Shown: positions 1-11,640, counted from the stretch's first letter. The stretch: 64,000 nt of DNA from Paracentrotus lividus (GCA_940671915.1 CALNVZ010001561.1:44670-108669), one strand, 5' to 3'. Notes: generated from the letters alone by a model not told the origin. Program-made: numbers and translations.

Positions 1-140
1 CATTTTATCCTTCAGCATGATACCTATATTGGAATACTAGATTAAAATTTGTAGTTCCAAATATTGATCTTTAATCTCATCAAATAGCTGTTTCTCAATG
101 GGATGAGCAGATTTATGTAGGCCTATTGTTATCATCAGTC

Positions 141-626
141 GGGGTAAGTTGAGCAGACCGAGGGTAAGTTGGAGCCATGGTTTTGCACAAGAAATAATAT
201 ACAGAATCTACAATTAATAATAAAACAATGATTTTAATACTATAACTATGGTTTGGGGAATATAGTTGATATGTAATTGATTTTTGTTGTTGTGAGACAG
301 GTAAATATCTATGATGAGTTCTGATTCATTTACAATCTCGACATTATATTTTCTAAAATGTATGCAAATGAGATACTGGGACCGATGGGACAACTTACCC
401 AGATGGTGGCTCCAACTTACCCCGCCTATGGGGTAAGTTGAGCCATTTGACATCTCTTTTCAAAAGGTCATGAAATTTTTTTTTGAGGGGATTGAAAGTG
501 GAAAATAGGTTAAAATAATTGTCCAATAATCCACTACATGCACGATACTCCATTTTTTTAGAAATAATCATTCAATTTCAAAGATCCTAGCATGCGAAAA
601 CCAAATTTGGCTTCAACTTACCCCGC
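141..626. repeat. MITE-like element with GGGGTAAGTTGAGC ends
   Basis: The left end reads GGGGTAAGTTGAGC and the right end is its inverse (cttcaacttaccccgcc). Further copies of the motif lie at 151-178 and 392-446 in both orientations. It resembles a small non-autonomous foldback element. No coding potential was seen and the target duplication was not resolved. Confidence 0.45.
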
Positions 627-1280
627 CTTCCCTACACTATTCTACACCGCGGGACTGTTTACAACGGTGTATATCTAATCTGCATCTTTTCGTTACACTA
701 AAATCGAAATTCGCAATCAGGATAATGCACATAATAGATCAGTCCTTCGCAATGCACATGTTATTCAGTGGATGGACCTCTAGCAACAACTGTGTCTTTG
801 AAGAAGGTGTGACTTACGTAATGCCCGGCCTTAGCAACAACAGTGATGAAAGTGGATCATTCACTTTGTTGGCTAAAGCCGGGGCAATTTATCAGCAATC
901 TATAAGAATTTTGATCGAGATTCTGGGTCGAGGTATTCAGTTATAGCCTGTAATTAAAATAATGGAACGACAAATAATTTAAGGAATCTATAGGCCTAAT
1001 CGTGGCATATAGATACTGTGTATGTGAAATAAACTCAATTGTCCAAGCCAAAAAACAACATTTTTAAAAATAATACACATTGATACCTGTTCGGAAACCA
1101 GCAAATAAATGGAGTAAGTCGTGTATTTAACACGCACCTATTTACAATACGACATATGGAATTGCTCTAAATAATAGGCTAAAAAAGAGAAAAAACACAA
1201 CCATATTGTGGCCGGTACTCCAGTAAATATAAAAGGGATTTTAAGAAATTCATATCAAATTTATTGCAAACTTCGTATAA
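627..1280. other. AT-rich stretch without a gene
   Basis: No exon-like or open reading structure was seen. About 25 bases at 821-850 (atgcccggccttagcaaca then acagtga) nearly match the interior of the CACTG transposon at 32877-32903. This suggests an old, diverged relative of that element here. Confidence 0.4.
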
Positions 1281-1305
1281 NNNNNNNNNNNNNNNNNNNN
1301 NNNNN
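1281..1305. other. Assembly gap (25 Ns)
   Basis: Twenty-five consecutive N characters, a scaffold gap of probably unknown true size. Similar sequence on its right side (1306-1356) and again at 1431-1483 suggests the gap sits in a local repeat. Confidence 0.99.
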
Positions 1306-1720
1306 ATGGAAAAGGGGCACTTGAGATCAGATGATTAAAGAAAAAAGTATTCGAATAAGAATAAAGAATAAAGGGTGGCGCTCATGGTTAACACCAGAGG
1401 CGGCGGAACGAATTTGGAAGAAGGGTTTACGATGGAAAAGGGGCACTTGAAATCATATGATTAAAGAAAAAAGTATTCGGATAAGAAGGGGGTGCGCAAA
1501 AAAAATTTCCTTTAAAATTTATGCTGTTAAGAATTTTTAAAGGCCTTGAGCGCGAAGCGCGAGCTAATTTTTCTTAGCTGAAAATTTGAGTTAATTGTGC
1601 ATTATATATACCCTATTCAGTATCCGCGAGCCGAAAATTTTGAGATCAAAATTGGAATTAATTTAGCATTGCAGACCCTATAACTATCCGCGAGCGCGAA
1701 GCGCAAGCCGAACATTTGGG
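1306..1720. repeat. Duplicated 55-bp block plus GCGAAGCGCGAG repeats
   Basis: A block beginning atggaaaaggggcacttga occurs at 1306 and again at 1431. It is followed by repeated GCGCGAAGCGCGAG words separated by AT-rich spacers with ttaattgtgca and ggtata. This is the inverse of the array at 12.77-13.33 kb, so both belong to one dispersed repeat family. Confidence 0.65.
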
Positions 1721-1860
1721 GTTTTAAAAGACATATGGAGTAACAAGGAGCACTTTCTATTATATACTAAAAGTGCCCATTTTTAGTATAAAATTGCATT
1801 TTATCAGCTAAGATAAGGGGCACTTTCACTTTAAAAAAGTAGTGAAAAATAAGGGGCATA

Positions 1861-2240
1861 GCCCCCCCCCCCCCCCACCCGGGTTCCACCGCATCGCATC
1901 TGTAAACAAAATATGAATTTGTAATTGTTATGTCCGATTCATACAAACAATTGAATTTATTTTTTTCATATTTTCATCATCTTTTTTTTTTTTCTTCTTT
2001 CGTTCTTCTCTTCTTTTTTTTTTCTTTTCTTTCTTTTTTCTCTCATTGACTTTATTTCATTATTCCTTCTGTACTTTACTCTTTGTGTATTTCTTCTCTC
2101 TTTTTATTTATTTTCTTTTTTTTCTTCAATATTTATTCATGATTTTTGTTTCATTATTAATGTATATATCATTCAAGTTTTTTTTCTCATTGGAATGTTT
2201 ATATCTTCATGTTTCTTTTATCTTGTCTTTTGTGTGTTGT
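1861..2240. repeat. Poly-C tract and pyrimidine-rich low complexity
   Basis: A run of about 16 C at 1861-1876 is followed by roughly 200 bases of T/C-rich sequence at 1960-2180. The F/L/S-rich reading through it at 2046-2285 reflects base composition, not a protein. Confidence 0.8.
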
Positions 2241-2287
2241 CACTTATCTAGGAGAATTAATGCTGGTGTATGTTTTTGTTCATGACT

Positions 2288-3362
2288 TTACATTTTCATC
2301 ACTACCCTGATTTTTGTCTGGCCAGGCAGCGAGGAAAGAATGTCTGGCTGTGCCGGTACCACTGCTGCATTTCTCTTGAATGTGACGCGATCGAAAGTTG
2401 TCCGACTTGAAGGAGCATATTCCAGCCGCAACTGTTGAAGGTTGATTCCTTCCTCCTGTGCCGCTTCTCTGTCATCCACCTGTCTTTGCCATTCTGGCCG
2501 AGCAAAGAGTCCTCTTCACACGAGCTTTGAACGCAGAATGGGCGTTTTCCACTGATTAAGAAAGGCGAGTAAGGGTAGCAGCTTCAAGGTGAGTGCCTGT
2601 CTCTGTAGTCTAGCATTCAGTGTGGCCTGGCGTTGTCGTAAATCAGTGGCCCTATCGTTCTCGAGGAAGTAGTCCTGGCAGCGTCTGGCTGTGGCCTCAA
2701 GAAACTGTTCAAAGCCCTCCTCGTAACAGTCTCTGCGCCATTGTATGAGGTACCAATCCAACATCCGGTGATATCGCCAGGGTCACGTTTAGGTTCGGCT
2801 CGTTGTCCGCTGACCACTCTTCTTGCTGGCGGCCTCTGGTGCACGACCATATGTTCGGCGTGTCCACACGTTATAGCGCGCTTCGTCTATAAATACTGGT
2901 CTTCCATGAGCTCCTGATTCATAAACCATTCGGCGTATTCTGCCCTGTTTCTCCAGTACCCCTGATCGTTCCTCCTGTCTTGGGATGTCGTTCACAAGTT
3001 TCATTGTGAATAGCATTCCATCTAAAGTACGACCAATTGGAGGTACTACAATTGGTTTGTTTGGAAGAGAAGCTCCAAGCTCCACTCATCTCTTACTAGG
3101 CGTCGCTAGCGGTTATGATTCAGAATGTGGCGAAGACGATCTTTCATTTCGTCGTCCATCTTGGAGTGCGTATTACCGCCTCGAGGAAGCTTTTCGACAC
3201 GCCCAGCCTAAGAAAGTGGCACGATAGACCTGGCGGCTGTCGTTTGATTCCAAGTCTATCTGCTAGCTCCATGTAATCTGTATCGTGTTCCTGGGAAGCG
3301 TCAATAATCCGACGTCTCCTCATTACTGACGCGACGATAACGACAGGATGATGGTCAGCCAT
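2288..3362 (-). pseudogene. Tc1/IS630-type DDE transposase pseudogene
   Basis: On the minus strand, fragments of one transposase run from about 3362 down to 2288. An N-terminal helical DNA-binding part (3362-3144) is followed, in another frame, by a segment containing FIDEARYNVWTRRTYGRAP near 2900-2860, the first catalytic Asp region of Tc1/IS630-type DDE enzymes. LIYDNARPH (about 2617-2645) matches the second Asp motif. A region corresponding to the YSPFLNPIEN block, which carries the last catalytic acid, lies near 2520-2570 in a further frame. The C-terminal tail is at 2505-2288. At least three frame changes separate these pieces, so it cannot encode an active enzyme. The assignment rests on family motifs; the exact subfamily is unknown. 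Confidence 0.85.
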
Positions 3363-3621
3363 TATCAGTCACTGTTAGGATCTACAGAGCAGCAAAAACT
3401 TTAATCTACTAATCTCGAGGCTGTCGGACGGAAATGAAGACCGTCTTTCTGACTTTACTGAGTACAAGTTTATGGATGATTCTCTCTATATAGGGGCAGC
3501 TAGAGTAACAACGTATCCAAGACAACCTGTTATATATAGAAATAACAATAGTAAGGTATTCAGTTGTCATACATAGTTGTGTGCTATGTCTGGCAAGGAT
3601 CGGACTAATCTTTTCGGATTG

Positions 3622-3857
3622 TAATGCTGCGAGTCACACAGACCCCTACGTGAGTGTTCGTCCGTTGCGTCAAAATTATTTTCTTATTGCGGAATCCCCA
3701 CGGATGCCTTCCAATCATAGTCATCAGTGGAAACAATGATATAATTCGTCATCCAATAAAACAAAGAAATAATAAGAACTGATAGAATAGAAGATGAAAG
3801 AAGGATAAAAAATCAAATACGTAACTAACGTAAGTTGTCTTTGTGACTGTAGCATTA
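3622..3857. mobile_element. MITE, TAATGCT...AGTCACACAGAC family, copy 1
   Basis: Inverted ends TAATGCTgcGAGTCACACAGAC and gtTGTgactgtAGCATTA bracket 236 bp. The interior is shared with 51826-52062 (ggatgccttccaatcatagtc; agaagatgaaagaaggataaaa). It has no coding content and is a non-autonomous DNA transposon. Confidence 0.75.
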
Positions 3858-3910
3858 GGGAAACCTAATGTAACCTAAAGGAAAAGTATGCATAAATACA
3901 TACTGGTCTA

Positions 3911-4112
3911 TAATGCTCAGTCACACAGACACTTATGTTTAGTTACGTTTTTGTTGTTTAAATTATTTCTATGTCATTCTGTTTTATTGGATGAACGAAA
4001 TTTATCATTCCACTTATGATATGGCGGAAGGCTCCGTTGGGATCGCAGCAAAGAAAATAATTTGGACGCAAGCGGACTTACATACGTAATGTCGTGTGAC
4101 TGACATACATTA
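3911..4112. mobile_element. MITE, same family, copy 2 in opposite orientation
   Basis: Ends TAATGCTCAGTCACACAGACACTT and ...gtcgtgtgactgacatacattA are inverted copies of the family termini. The interior runs opposite to copy 1 (tattggatgaacg). It lies only 53 bp from copy 1. Confidence 0.7.
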
Positions 4113-4494
4113 GCACCTGTATAGGTACATGATCAGTAGGAAGTAACTGTTAAAATAGCGTTAATGGTTTATATCGATATGGTAAAACAGCACTTTTTTT
4201 TGCTGTTGACTGGGGGGGGGGGGTAGGTGTTGTAATTGTTTGCGGCTTCGGCCATCCAAACATCATCACGTATCGCCCATAGAGTATTGTTCATTGGTCA
4301 AGACTGGAGTAGATCGTCCATCTCCCCCTTTTTTTCGGGGGGGGGGTGGCACAAGGCCCCTTGATCTGCGCTCTGTATACCGAGAATGTTAGGTCTAATC
4401 TCCAGTTATTCTTATACAAAACTTGATCTAATTGTCACTTAATGTGTTATATATTATATATTTTTTAAAGGACATTATGTTTGAGCAGAATAGT

Positions 4495-5155
4495 GGGAGA
4501 CTCGGGTTACCATTATGGGGCCCCGGGTAATTATCGCCCCTTTGTCTTTGAGAGATTATAATTCTTTGCTGCATTACACAATGATAATTTAATTTTTACA
4601 TATGCCTAGCTAAACTCTTCCTTCTATCATATGAGAAAAAACTTCCAACTGTAAAGAGGGATCAAATTGAAAATGTCACTTGGGGTAATTATGGCCCCCA
4701 ATGCATAAACAGTGTATAAGCGTAGATGGGGACATTAACTTGTATGATTATGTACATAAATATATGTATTGTTATGACTGCAAAATTTCAACATTTTGGC
4801 TGAACCAACTATTGATTAAATCATTGTTGGTGGTTGATAAGTGTATTAGGAATAACCAACATATTTATTATACATTACCATAATTAATTAGCATAATATC
4901 TTCGAATTCATACAGTCATTACAATAGGGGCCATAAATACCCCAACCCGTGGGGTAATTATGGCCCCACAAAGTTGTTAACATAATTGTAATTAATATGC
5001 AAATGAGAAGTCACAGGTTTATACTTTCCTTCGTATATTATAGGTATACAGACGTACTTTTTGGTATATGTATATAATTAGAAAATTATTTGGCTTTTCA
5101 TTTAATGGTAGTAATAGGAAATGTGAAAAAAGGGCCATAATAACCCCAGTCTCCC
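4495..5155. mobile_element. Foldback/MITE with GGGAGACTCGGGTTA ends
   Basis: The left end GGGAGACTCGGGTTACC is matched by its inverse (taaccccagtctccc) at 5141-5155. The internal motif ggggtaattatggcccc recurs near 4525, 4683 and 4950. Flanking tagt on both sides may be part of a target duplication. The architecture resembles 141-626 but the sequence differs. Confidence 0.65.
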
Positions 5156-5389
5156 CTAGTTGTTGAATACATTCTGATAAAAACGCGGTAATTATAATCA
5201 GCTTATGTTTTTTTTCTGTTTTGTTTTGTTTTGTTCTTATCGCAAAAATGAGCCTTCCCCTCTGCCCTTCCCTCATGATCAACCTTTTATCTGACAAAGA
5301 CACTTCGTAACCCCCTTCCAAATTTCATTTTCCTACCCGAACCTAACATTCCTAATTTGTATAAGGTTATTTCTAAAGTGGATGCCCCA

Positions 5390-5640
5390 AAACGAATTTG
5401 AATTCACCAGCAGACGGGAATTTTACGAATGGACGAATTTGAGCGAACATTGACGAATGCGATTGCTCACAATAACAAATTCATCAGCGCAATCTGCAAT
5501 TGGATTGAACGGTGTTTAATTCTGGCTACACATAAACGAATTTCATTGCAGATTTGTAATCGCGATCACGTTCCGGACGAAAGCGCTCGAAAGAAATGTC
5601 AAATTGATCGGAGATAGTTTACACTTGACCGGGAAAACCT
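5390..5640. repeat. GAATTTGA-periodic repeat ending in CGGGAAAACCTATAC
   Basis: Words like gaatttgaattc, cgaatttgag and aaattcatcag recur about every 30-40 bp up to a terminus cgggaaaacctataca at about 5629. The same terminus and periodicity occur at 9385-10682, 19010-19560 and 20160-20712, so this is one end of a dispersed element. The open readings at 5429-5617 and 5604-6008 within and next to it look incidental. Confidence 0.5.
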
Positions 5641-6323
5641 ATACAATACCCTGTTTTACAAAAAAAAAAGAAAAAAAAAATGTTGATATTAGGTTGGGCC
5701 TATCATGTCAGATGTATCAAAATGGCAAAACAGTATTTTGGTGGAGAAAAAAAAACAAACCCATTCCTCTTAATATATTGATTTCATATACAGTAAATAT
5801 TTTGTTTCTGTTCAAATATGAAGAATGTTTAGATAGCAGGAGGATTAATATAAATATCACAATACGATATTGGTACAAAATCATTTATCAATTCTCTTCT
5901 GTGTCTGTCAAGGCTATTTATTCTGGTCTAGTAGACAAGCCACAAACTGTATTATACAATATACAAGGTTCAAACATGGCAACCTTACTTAACTGCATTA
6001 GAAATTAATCAATCATTATTTGCCATAATATATCCTGGTAAGGTGAATATAGGTACCATTAGAAAACACCAATATTCCGGCCAGGTTCCCATTGTCAATT
6101 TGTCAATCTGCATAGGGAAAAGACGTCTTTGTATCCTATAAGAAAACATGCGTTATATAAATCAAACTATCATTATTCTTTTATATTTTTTTGTGCATGT
6201 CATTATATCACATATGAAATGCAGAAAATCACACATTACAGAAAGGAAGGTGTAGAAGTAAATTGCAAATGCTATAATTATAGAGACATATAAAATTGGT
6301 TGGTTATTACTCTTCCATTTCAG

Positions 6324-6563
6324 GCTCAGAAGTAAACTTGGATAGCATAACCTCCGACACGGCGGTATTATCGTACTCTGCTGTACCAGGCGCTGTTCTG
6401 TACACCATCACATATACAGATGGCATCACTTCAAGGGTTGCCCAATCTACTACTGAGACAGTCACTATCACTGGCCTTGATCCTCTTACCGATTATCAAT
6501 TCAGTGTCACTGGAACAACCTTTGATGGACCACAGGATGTTGGTTCGGTTTCTGGAAGGACAG
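6324..6563 (+). CDS. FN3 exon 1 of membrane receptor gene (internal exon)
   Basis: A 240-nt internal exon encodes one fibronectin type III domain. It is preceded by a pyrimidine-rich acceptor (tcttccatttcag) and followed by donor g|gtatat. Both boundaries are phase 1, so the module is symmetrical. The 80 residues show the beta-sandwich pattern, with ITGLDPLTDYQFSV near the C-terminal third (the conserved Leu and the F-strand Tyr). The B-strand Trp typical of FN3 is Tyr here (LSYSAVPGA). It is the most divergent of the six FN3 exons and lacks the YQIFYTGPDG motif of the others. Because it opens with an acceptor, upstream exons must exist left of the window or beyond the gap. The fold assignment is confident; the ligand is unknown. 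Confidence 0.85.
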
Positions 6564-6651
6564 GTATATAATCAATTTGGTTTAGAGTAGTTATTTCTTA
6601 ATTTGCTCATTAAAACTGTTATTATTTATTTTTAGATGAGGGAAGAAAACT

Positions 6652-6728
6652 GATTCCATTGGGCTTCAAACCCACATCCTCTGATTACTAGAGAGGCTGG
6701 TGCTCTACCGACTGAGCTATGGCAAGCC
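6652..6728 (-). repeat. tRNA-derived Pol III unit (SINE head or tRNA pseudogene)
   Basis: On the minus strand the sequence holds a near-perfect A box (TAGCTCAGTCGG), a perfect D stem (GCTC/GAGC) and a B box-like GGTTTGAAGCC at tRNA spacing. The anticodon arm does not fold with a 7-nt loop in register and the acceptor stem pairs poorly, so it is not a functional tRNA. It lies in the intron between FN3 exons 1 and 2. Confidence 0.6.
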
Positions 6729-6933
6729 CATATGTTGAAATAACATTACATGGTTTATACCATATACATTAATTATATGGTTTCCAAAATGCATCTTCAT
6801 CCAAGTATACAATATCTGCCTTGGGAGAAAAAAGTCAAAATTATATAGGTAATCAATAAACTGTTCCCCTCCTGATTTGCCGAAATATAATTTTCTCATA
6901 TTTTTATATTTCATGTAAAAACGCATGTTGCAG

Positions 6934-7185
6934 GTATACAAACAGGAGTCACTGTAGATAGTGTGACTACAACATCAGCGACATTATCATGGACACCTAT
7001 TGATGGAAGCTTTATCTACCAGATATTCTACACAGGACCTGATGGAGTTGAACAGACTGCGAGTCCCACCCTCAACCCAACAACTACAGTAACTGGTCTT
7101 ACTCCTGGTACTCTCTATACATTCCGTGTGCAATCATCTACTGTGGATGAAGATATTCAAGTGGGGACTGACACAACTACTACAG
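6934..7185 (+). CDS. FN3 exon 2 (type-A module)
   Basis: This 252-nt exon encodes one complete FN3 domain. The acceptor is ...gcatgttgcag and the donor is acag|gtagat, with phase 1 at both ends. The B-strand Trp (LSWTPID), the core YQIFYTGPDGVE and the LTPGTLYTFRVQSS block are all present. The IDGSFIYQIF signature groups it with the exons at 16712 and 26561. It is separated from the next exon by only 156 bp, and together they form the ancestral two-domain unit. No cysteines are present, as is usual for FN3. It is expected to form part of the extracellular stack of the receptor. Confidence 0.93.
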
Positions 7186-7341
7186 GTAGATACATTTTTA
7201 AAAGAACAATTATAGTTTTAAATTTACCCCAAATATATATACATGTAAATTATATATTGTAAAGGAAAATGAAGATTTGTATCACACTTTCCAATTTTTT
7301 TATTAAGCAGAAAACACATTAAAAATTATTTTGCATTGCAG

Positions 7342-7599
7342 ATGCTATAGCAAGTGAGGTACTTGTGGATGCAGTTACGACAGATTCGATCACTGTATCT
7401 TGGACACCTATTCCTGGAAGTGCGATCTATCAGATATTCTACACTGGACCAAACGGAGTTGAAATGGCTGTGACTCCCACAAGTAACCCTACTACAACCA
7501 TACCTGGCCTTTCTCCTAACACTCTATATACAATCCGTGTACAATCAACATCTGGAACTGGACAAGTGGTAAATGTGGGCACTAACACAGCTACTACAG
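7342..7599 (+). CDS. FN3 exon 3 (type-B module)
   Basis: A 258-nt, phase 1-1 exon with acceptor ttgcattgcag and donor acag|gtaaat. It encodes an FN3 domain with VSWTPIPGSAIYQIFYTGP and LSPNTLYTIRVQS blocks. The IPGS/IPSN variant of the B-C loop pairs it with the exon at 17546 and with the decayed exon at 27404. The following intron is about 9.1 kb and packed with transposons. Confidence 0.93.
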
Positions 7600-7651
7600 G
7601 TAAATGCAGGGGATTTGATGTAGGATTGAAGGTCGAAATTATCATTGGAAA

Positions 7652-7790
7652 CAGTGGCGGATCCAGGATTTGAAAATGTGGGAGGGGGGACTCTGGCCCT
7701 GATTACATGTTTACATTGACATGTACATAAGTGGTCTTCAAATTATAGGCGGGGGCGTCCCCAGCTGCACCTCACCTGGATCCGCCATTG
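7652..7790. mobile_element. 139-bp MITE with CAGTGGCGGATCCAGG ends (hAT-like)
   Basis: Perfect start CAGTGGCGGATCCAGG and inverse end CCTGGATCCGCCATTG bracket a 139-bp sequence. The CAGTG termini are hAT-like by established family character. A clean 8-bp target duplication was not seen. Related left ends lie at 19778 and 31242. Confidence 0.8.
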
Positions 7791-8701
7791 CGAAAGATGT
7801 AAAATCATTGGTAAAAAGCCGACATGTCAAAGCGTTAAGGTTTTCTCAAAGGCTATCACAAAGACCCCCAATGAGGTGTAAACAAATTTTGTATAAAATG
7901 AGCTCAAAACATGTCGATATAGGATGATGTACAAAATATGTTATTTCTGTTCTCTGAAAAAGTGTATCTTACATGCTATTATGATCTCTTTATTATGTTG
8001 TTTACCTGTACATTAATTCTGTAGGTGCACAATTAACCACCGAAGTTCTTATATATTATTAAGTATGTGTTAACAAATTGTTCGGCCTTCGGCTAACCAT
8101 AAGGTCATATATCAGCTGAAGGGGTAGGTTTAAGATGTCCATCGCCTCAAATCATGTATTTTTTTTTTTCATTTGGCTCAATTCGGCGCCCCTCTCAGGT
8201 CAATTTGGCGTCCCGAAAGTCTTTTTGTATATTGATTTGATAACTGACATATTACATACTGTCATAGTCATGACCAAAATAAGTATCTCACTTAACAGCT
8301 AACAAACTGGAGATTTCCGAGCGGAAGTGGAGTGTGCATTATACATTTTACGTGCCATTCATATCGAGTGTTAGAATCATGTAGAAACTACATCTAGATT
8401 GGACTTTAGCCTTTATTTTTTATATTGTTTCCATTTGTCCCATTGCCTAAGTAAGTTAAAAAGGGCAAAAGTGAGAAAGTATTTAAATGTTTATCAGGTG
8501 TTCTTTTTTTTTCTTTTTTTTTGCCAAGAGAGATTTGGCACCAAGTTAAATAAGGAAACTTTCATATTGAATCGGGATTATTGGAGGCAAGGTCATTTTC
8601 TAATTTTGTGATTTGGTTTAATTTTTATTACCTGCTAGAAATGTATAAAATTGAACTCTAGTATTTGTTAGATTTTACCCCCCTTTGAGCTGTCCACGAG
8701 T
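7791..8701. other. Intronic stretch without recognised features
   Basis: AT-rich sequence with two T runs (8160-8169, 8505-8522). The word pair tcaattcggcgcccctc / tcaatttggcgtccc at 8178-8215 hints at an old repeat. No exon-like structure was seen. Confidence 0.5.
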
Positions 8702-9384
8702 CAGGCCCGTAACTATGGCGACGATATTTGAGGCACCTAACCCTACAACATATGGTACCCTATTCTTACTCCCGAAAGCCGAAACAATTTTGAACACAAA
8801 CTACCCTCCCCCCCCCCCCCCCCCCTCCCCCCGCTTATCGGCGGCGAACCAACGTGACGTATCAAACAAAAGCTGAAACTGAAACTGATGTACCTTTTTG
8901 CTCGCCCGGCGTAACGTGAAACAATTTTGATGTACCTTTTTGTCCACTTTTGGGCCATTTTTTTGAAAAGTGAACCTTTTTGGGACAAAATAAAGTTTTT
9001 TCTTCTTGATTTTAAGCTGCATATTCAAATCAAGCAATATCTGAAGTTTCATGAATTGATGCTTTTTCGTGACTTTCGCAATTTCTCATGCTCATTTGCA
9101 CAAATTAACATATATGATAATTAGATGAAAAAATGGTACATAAAATATCATTTCTTTAACCCTGACTGGAACGGATATGATGACTTCCTTACTTGGATTA
9201 CTGTCATTATATTATTAATTACCTCTATTCCTTTAAATCTAACTCAAAAACAATGTTGTTAAATTGAATATATTAAGATAATTAACCTGGAAATAAATTG
9301 CCCTCAAATGTCACACACATGACCAAAAAACACAAAAAGTTTATGCCCCGCCTTAACCATGGCTCTGGTATTATTATTAGTTTT
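8702..9384 (-). mobile_element. CAGGCCCGTAACT element, inverted copy, outer part
   Basis: Starts with CAGGCCCGTAACTatgg, the same terminus that ends the element at 16097. Segments at 8925-9330 match 15660-16080 in reverse (for example aaatggtacataaaatatc against gatattttacgtaccattt). It is interrupted at about 9385 by another element and resumes at about 10683. A poly-C run at 8805-8830 lies inside. Confidence 0.65.
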
Positions 9385-10682
9385 TTCGCTCAATTTCTTC
9401 TTTCGTTCACTCAATTTCACATTTAGATCAAACGATTTAACGCAAGTAGCGATCGCGTTAACACATCGTCAATCAAATTCACTTTTATTCACTCAAATTC
9501 CCTATATTTGCAAACAATTCTACATAGCATTAGTGCGAATTCACATTAGGAGCATACCATTTCATATATGTGCACTCATTTTAATTTACAGCTGGCTTCG
9601 GCATAATTTGTCTTCCTTCGTTCAAACAAATTCACGAATAGGCAATCGAATTGTAAATAAGTGCATACAATTTTAAATTGTAGTGATACTTCAGTGAAAG
9701 CTTATGATGGTATCTCACTTATCATGAGACGGATTTTGAGTCGCAGAAAATCGCACATGCTTAAAGCTATGAAATTTTTCGTCGCGACGGAAAAAATTAT
9801 CGGGGACGTCGAGTCGCAGAGACGTCTCCGCGAAGTGAGATACTTATCATTTCGAGGTTCTTACAGTCGTGTAAAATACCATTTTTGTTTATATTTGTTT
9901 TTTGTTTACAAGTCTTTATGCCGAGATGCCTTGATGGTTAGAAATCATCAACCATAATGATCAGAGGGATTTTCAAGAATAAAGTATATATTGTTCTTGT
10001 AATGAACTGTCATATTCATCTGTATGGCGTATGATACAAAATTAATGCACATCCAGAAAATTACAAACACTGTCTTGTCTGCCGATTTCATATTCATAAT
10101 TCGTACGCTGCATGACCGAGTCATATTTAAGTTTGAGTGCTAGTTTGTGTGTTCAATTTCAAAATTAAAGATATAAAAATCCAAGCAAAACATTTGAAAG
10201 TAGACACTCGATTAAACATTGAGAATTTTGTACATTATATAAGATCACGAAATGGGAGATTGTATCCCTCCACAATCCCTATCTTAAAAATTGAGGTACG
10301 TAGTATGGTCATATTCTTGAAAATTAAAGAGTTTAATTAAATTAAGTGCACAAAGTAGGAAATAGAATTCCTATTAATGAAATTGTTTGCCTAAAAGCAC
10401 GCCCGTCGCCGTTTTGTTTTAAATTGAATGAACGAACCGGAAAATTGGTGCATGAAATTGACAATTGAAAAAAAATGTAGTGAATTCGTTTGCACCGAAC
10501 AAAAATGTTAGTGCCGATTAATGAAATCGAGCACACCAAACGAAAATTGGCGTGCACGTAAATGAAATGCCTTGCTCGAATCGAAAATTTGTATGATCCA
10601 ACCGGCACGAAAGCGACAGCTGCCTGAATTTGAATGCACATAAATGAAATAGAGGGAGGAAATGATGAACTTGAACGGGAAA
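9385..10682. mobile_element. TTCAAATTC-periodic element inserted into the CAGGCCCGTAACT element
   Basis: Comparison with the uninterrupted copy at 15.6 kb shows extra sequence between tattattattag (about 9384) and tttttctccaaagctag (about 10683). Inside, ttcactcaattt/caaattcac words recur every 30-40 bp and the right end reads cgggaaaatctatac. Exact ends and target duplication are uncertain. It carries its own nested MITE at 9709-9843. Confidence 0.55.
9709..9843. mobile_element. MITE with GGTATCTCACTT ends and GAGACGTCTC core
   Basis: GGTATCTCACTTatcatgagacgg at the left and gagacgtctccgcgaagtgagatac at the right are inverted. The same family occurs at 46048-46376, 48927-49195, 60790-61138 and, partially, 53613. 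Confidence 0.65.
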
Positions 10683-11070
10683 ATCTATACTATTTTTTCT
10701 CCAAAGCTAGATTTAATGTACCTTGCATCTCACCAAATATGAATCCATGAAAAGGTTCAATTTGATTACTAATTAGCAAACAAATAGGTCACACACGTGG
10801 CCCACTGGGTGGGGGCGGTCATGAAGGTGTGATTATTTTCACTTTCATTGGCTAAATTCATTCATTTTTAACATTATTATGCTCCAAAATGGTTCTGCAA
10901 TAATGTTTGCGAAAAAACAAAGAAAAACGAAAGGTCGAAAAAACAAAGAAATATATAAGAAATTCATAAAACAGTGAAATACATAAGAAATTGATTTCGA
11001 TACCAAAATTTTTCCCAGTGCAATTGTAAGGAATTTTATAAAGATTATGTAAACACAAAATTAGCATTCC
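10683..11070 (-). mobile_element. CAGGCCCGTAACT element, inverted copy, inner part
   Basis: Continues the copy begun at 8702. The pieces ccaaagctagatttaatgta, tcacacacgtggcccac and attattatgctccaaaatgg are inverse matches to 15620-15230. It ends in AT-rich sequence near 11070. Confidence 0.6.
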
Positions 11071-11574
11071 AGAAGCTTTAGTTTGTCGACTAGAACAAAA
11101 AGTATGATTTCATGCAATGCATAAATCAGCATAATTAATTCATATAAAATAAATAAACGTTATTTTGGGAAAATTAACAGTGCATTCTTTGTAGTTTACA
11201 TCGCACACTACCATCGTGAAAATTGTCGGCGCGCTCGCGCGATCAACAGCCGAGATCTTATAGGGGCATCATGGCTCCCCCCGCCCCCCCCCCCCCTCCC
11301 TGCCGCCCCAACCCCCCCCCCCGGCTTGCAACGATCGTCTCGCTTCGCGGAGCGGGGACTGGAGCGGGGATGGCCGCACCCTTTCGTGAACAACGGCGTG
11401 GGGGGGCTTTTCTCGAAAGGGTGGGTTGAAGGGAGGGGAGTCAAAATTAACGACACCCATTCGGGAAACACCGGGGGGGGGGCGGCTTTCTCGAAAGGCT
11501 GTGTTTAGTAGTGTTGTCTGAACCAGTCGTTTTTATGAAAATTATTCATTTACTAATAACAATATAATATCAAT

Positions 11575-11640
11575 AGATAATAATAATAATAATTATAATA
11601 ATAATAATACCCAATATTTGTATCGCGCCTTTCCCAAATA
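11575..11640. repeat. (ATA)n plus TATCGCGCCTTTCCC tail
   Basis: An ATA/AAT microsatellite is followed by atttgtatcgcgcctttcccaaa. The same arrangement occurs at 35361-35420, 43123-43160 and 52425-52462, as expected for the common end of a dispersed retro- or DNA element. Confidence 0.55.

Noticed and set aside
725-946. 73-codon reading considered as an upstream receptor exon
   Set aside because: No FN3 pattern or splice sites, and part of it matches a transposon interior.
5604-6008. 134-codon open reading on +
   Set aside because: Lys/Ile/Asn-rich translation of AT-rich DNA beside a dispersed repeat; no family resemblance.
6652-6728. Functional tRNA gene
   Set aside because: A and B boxes are good, but the anticodon and acceptor arms do not fold properly.
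11208-11508. Gly/Pro-rich readings on both strands
   Set aside because: They arise from C/G homopolymer runs in the inverted arm.
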